Source: an uncultured Spirochaetaceae bacterium (GTDB taxonomy: Bacteria; Spirochaetota; Spirochaetia; Treponematales; Treponemataceae). Taken from it: a stretch of DNA of 43,909 nt. Positions 43,907 through 43,909 of this stretch are shown in pieces (the first letter of the stretch is position 1; the number at the start of each line of letters is the position of its first letter). The position numbers and the translations under genes are program-made. The stretch is from positions 1 to 43,909 of the forward strand of contig CACXCG010000027.1 in the NCBI GenBank assembly GCA_902766125.1. The letters run 5' to 3'. The notes below the pieces were generated by a model that had not been told where the DNA came from, did no database searches, and saw nothing but the letters and a program-made list of their open reading frames with translations.

Positions 43907-43909
43907 CAG

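Overview
The window reads as a chromosomal segment of a spirochaete, most likely a Treponema. This rests on gene content and protein character: a DUF4912 protein beside a GH57-like protein, a bactofilin, an HTH-PtsN fusion, a TruB-RibF fusion inside the nusA-infB-rbfA-rpsO-pnp cluster, many exported TPR/HEAT proteins, and moderate G+C. The genus is an inference and no rRNA gene is present. I see no insertion sequence, prophage, integrase or CRISPR array; this is compact housekeeping chromosome.

Layout. 1-3260 (minus): a probable operon of DUF4912 protein, a GH57-like protein with degenerate catalytic motifs, and an exported protein cut by the window edge. 3278-3465: tRNA-Lys(UUU) with its own promoter and terminator. 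3464-5932 (minus): bactofilin, TPR protein and the tRNA methylthiotransferase MtaB. 5946-12826 (plus): exported trypsin-like protease, phosphate acetyltransferase, a CapA-type metallophosphatase with a start-codon problem, and a DEAH helicase. 12830-19588 (minus): M16 peptidase, dUTPase, two LptF/G-type permeases, Tgt and a HEAT-repeat protein. 19592-29320 (minus): the rimP-nusA-infB-rbfA-truB/ribF-rpsO-pnp information-processing cluster, with a strong promoter, a leader attenuator and a terminator. 29300-29490: a structured stretch that may encode a small RNA. 29524-38559 (minus): the oppABCDF peptide transporter followed by a STAS protein and a SpoIIE-type phosphatase. 38563-39830 (minus): a small membrane protein and an RluA-family pseudouridine synthase. 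39824-43737 (plus): exported transglutaminase-like protein, HTH-PtsN, a beta-propeller-like protein and a degenerate LytM protein. 43786-end: tRNA-His with its promoter.

Themes. Much of the segment serves translation and RNA modification: MtaB and Tgt (tRNA), TruB (tRNA) and an RluA-family enzyme (RNA substrate unassigned), RimP/RbfA, IF-2, NusA and PNPase. A second theme is the cell envelope: bactofilin, the Lpt-like pair, Opp, LytM-like and transglutaminase-like proteins.

The most interesting points are: (i) five or six strong promoters whose -10 box lies only 6-9 bases before a start codon lacking a usable Shine-Dalgarno, implying leaderless mRNAs; (ii) a GH57-family protein that has lost its expected catalytic residues, co-encoded with DUF4912; (iii) a TruB-RibF fusion lacking a recognisable riboflavin kinase half; (iv) an attenuator between the promoter and rimP; (v) a zinc-ribbon tail on NusA and an RGG/GYGQ-rich tract in IF-2; (vi) an apparent ATG-to-ATA change that disconnects a lipoprotein signal from the CapA-like protein.
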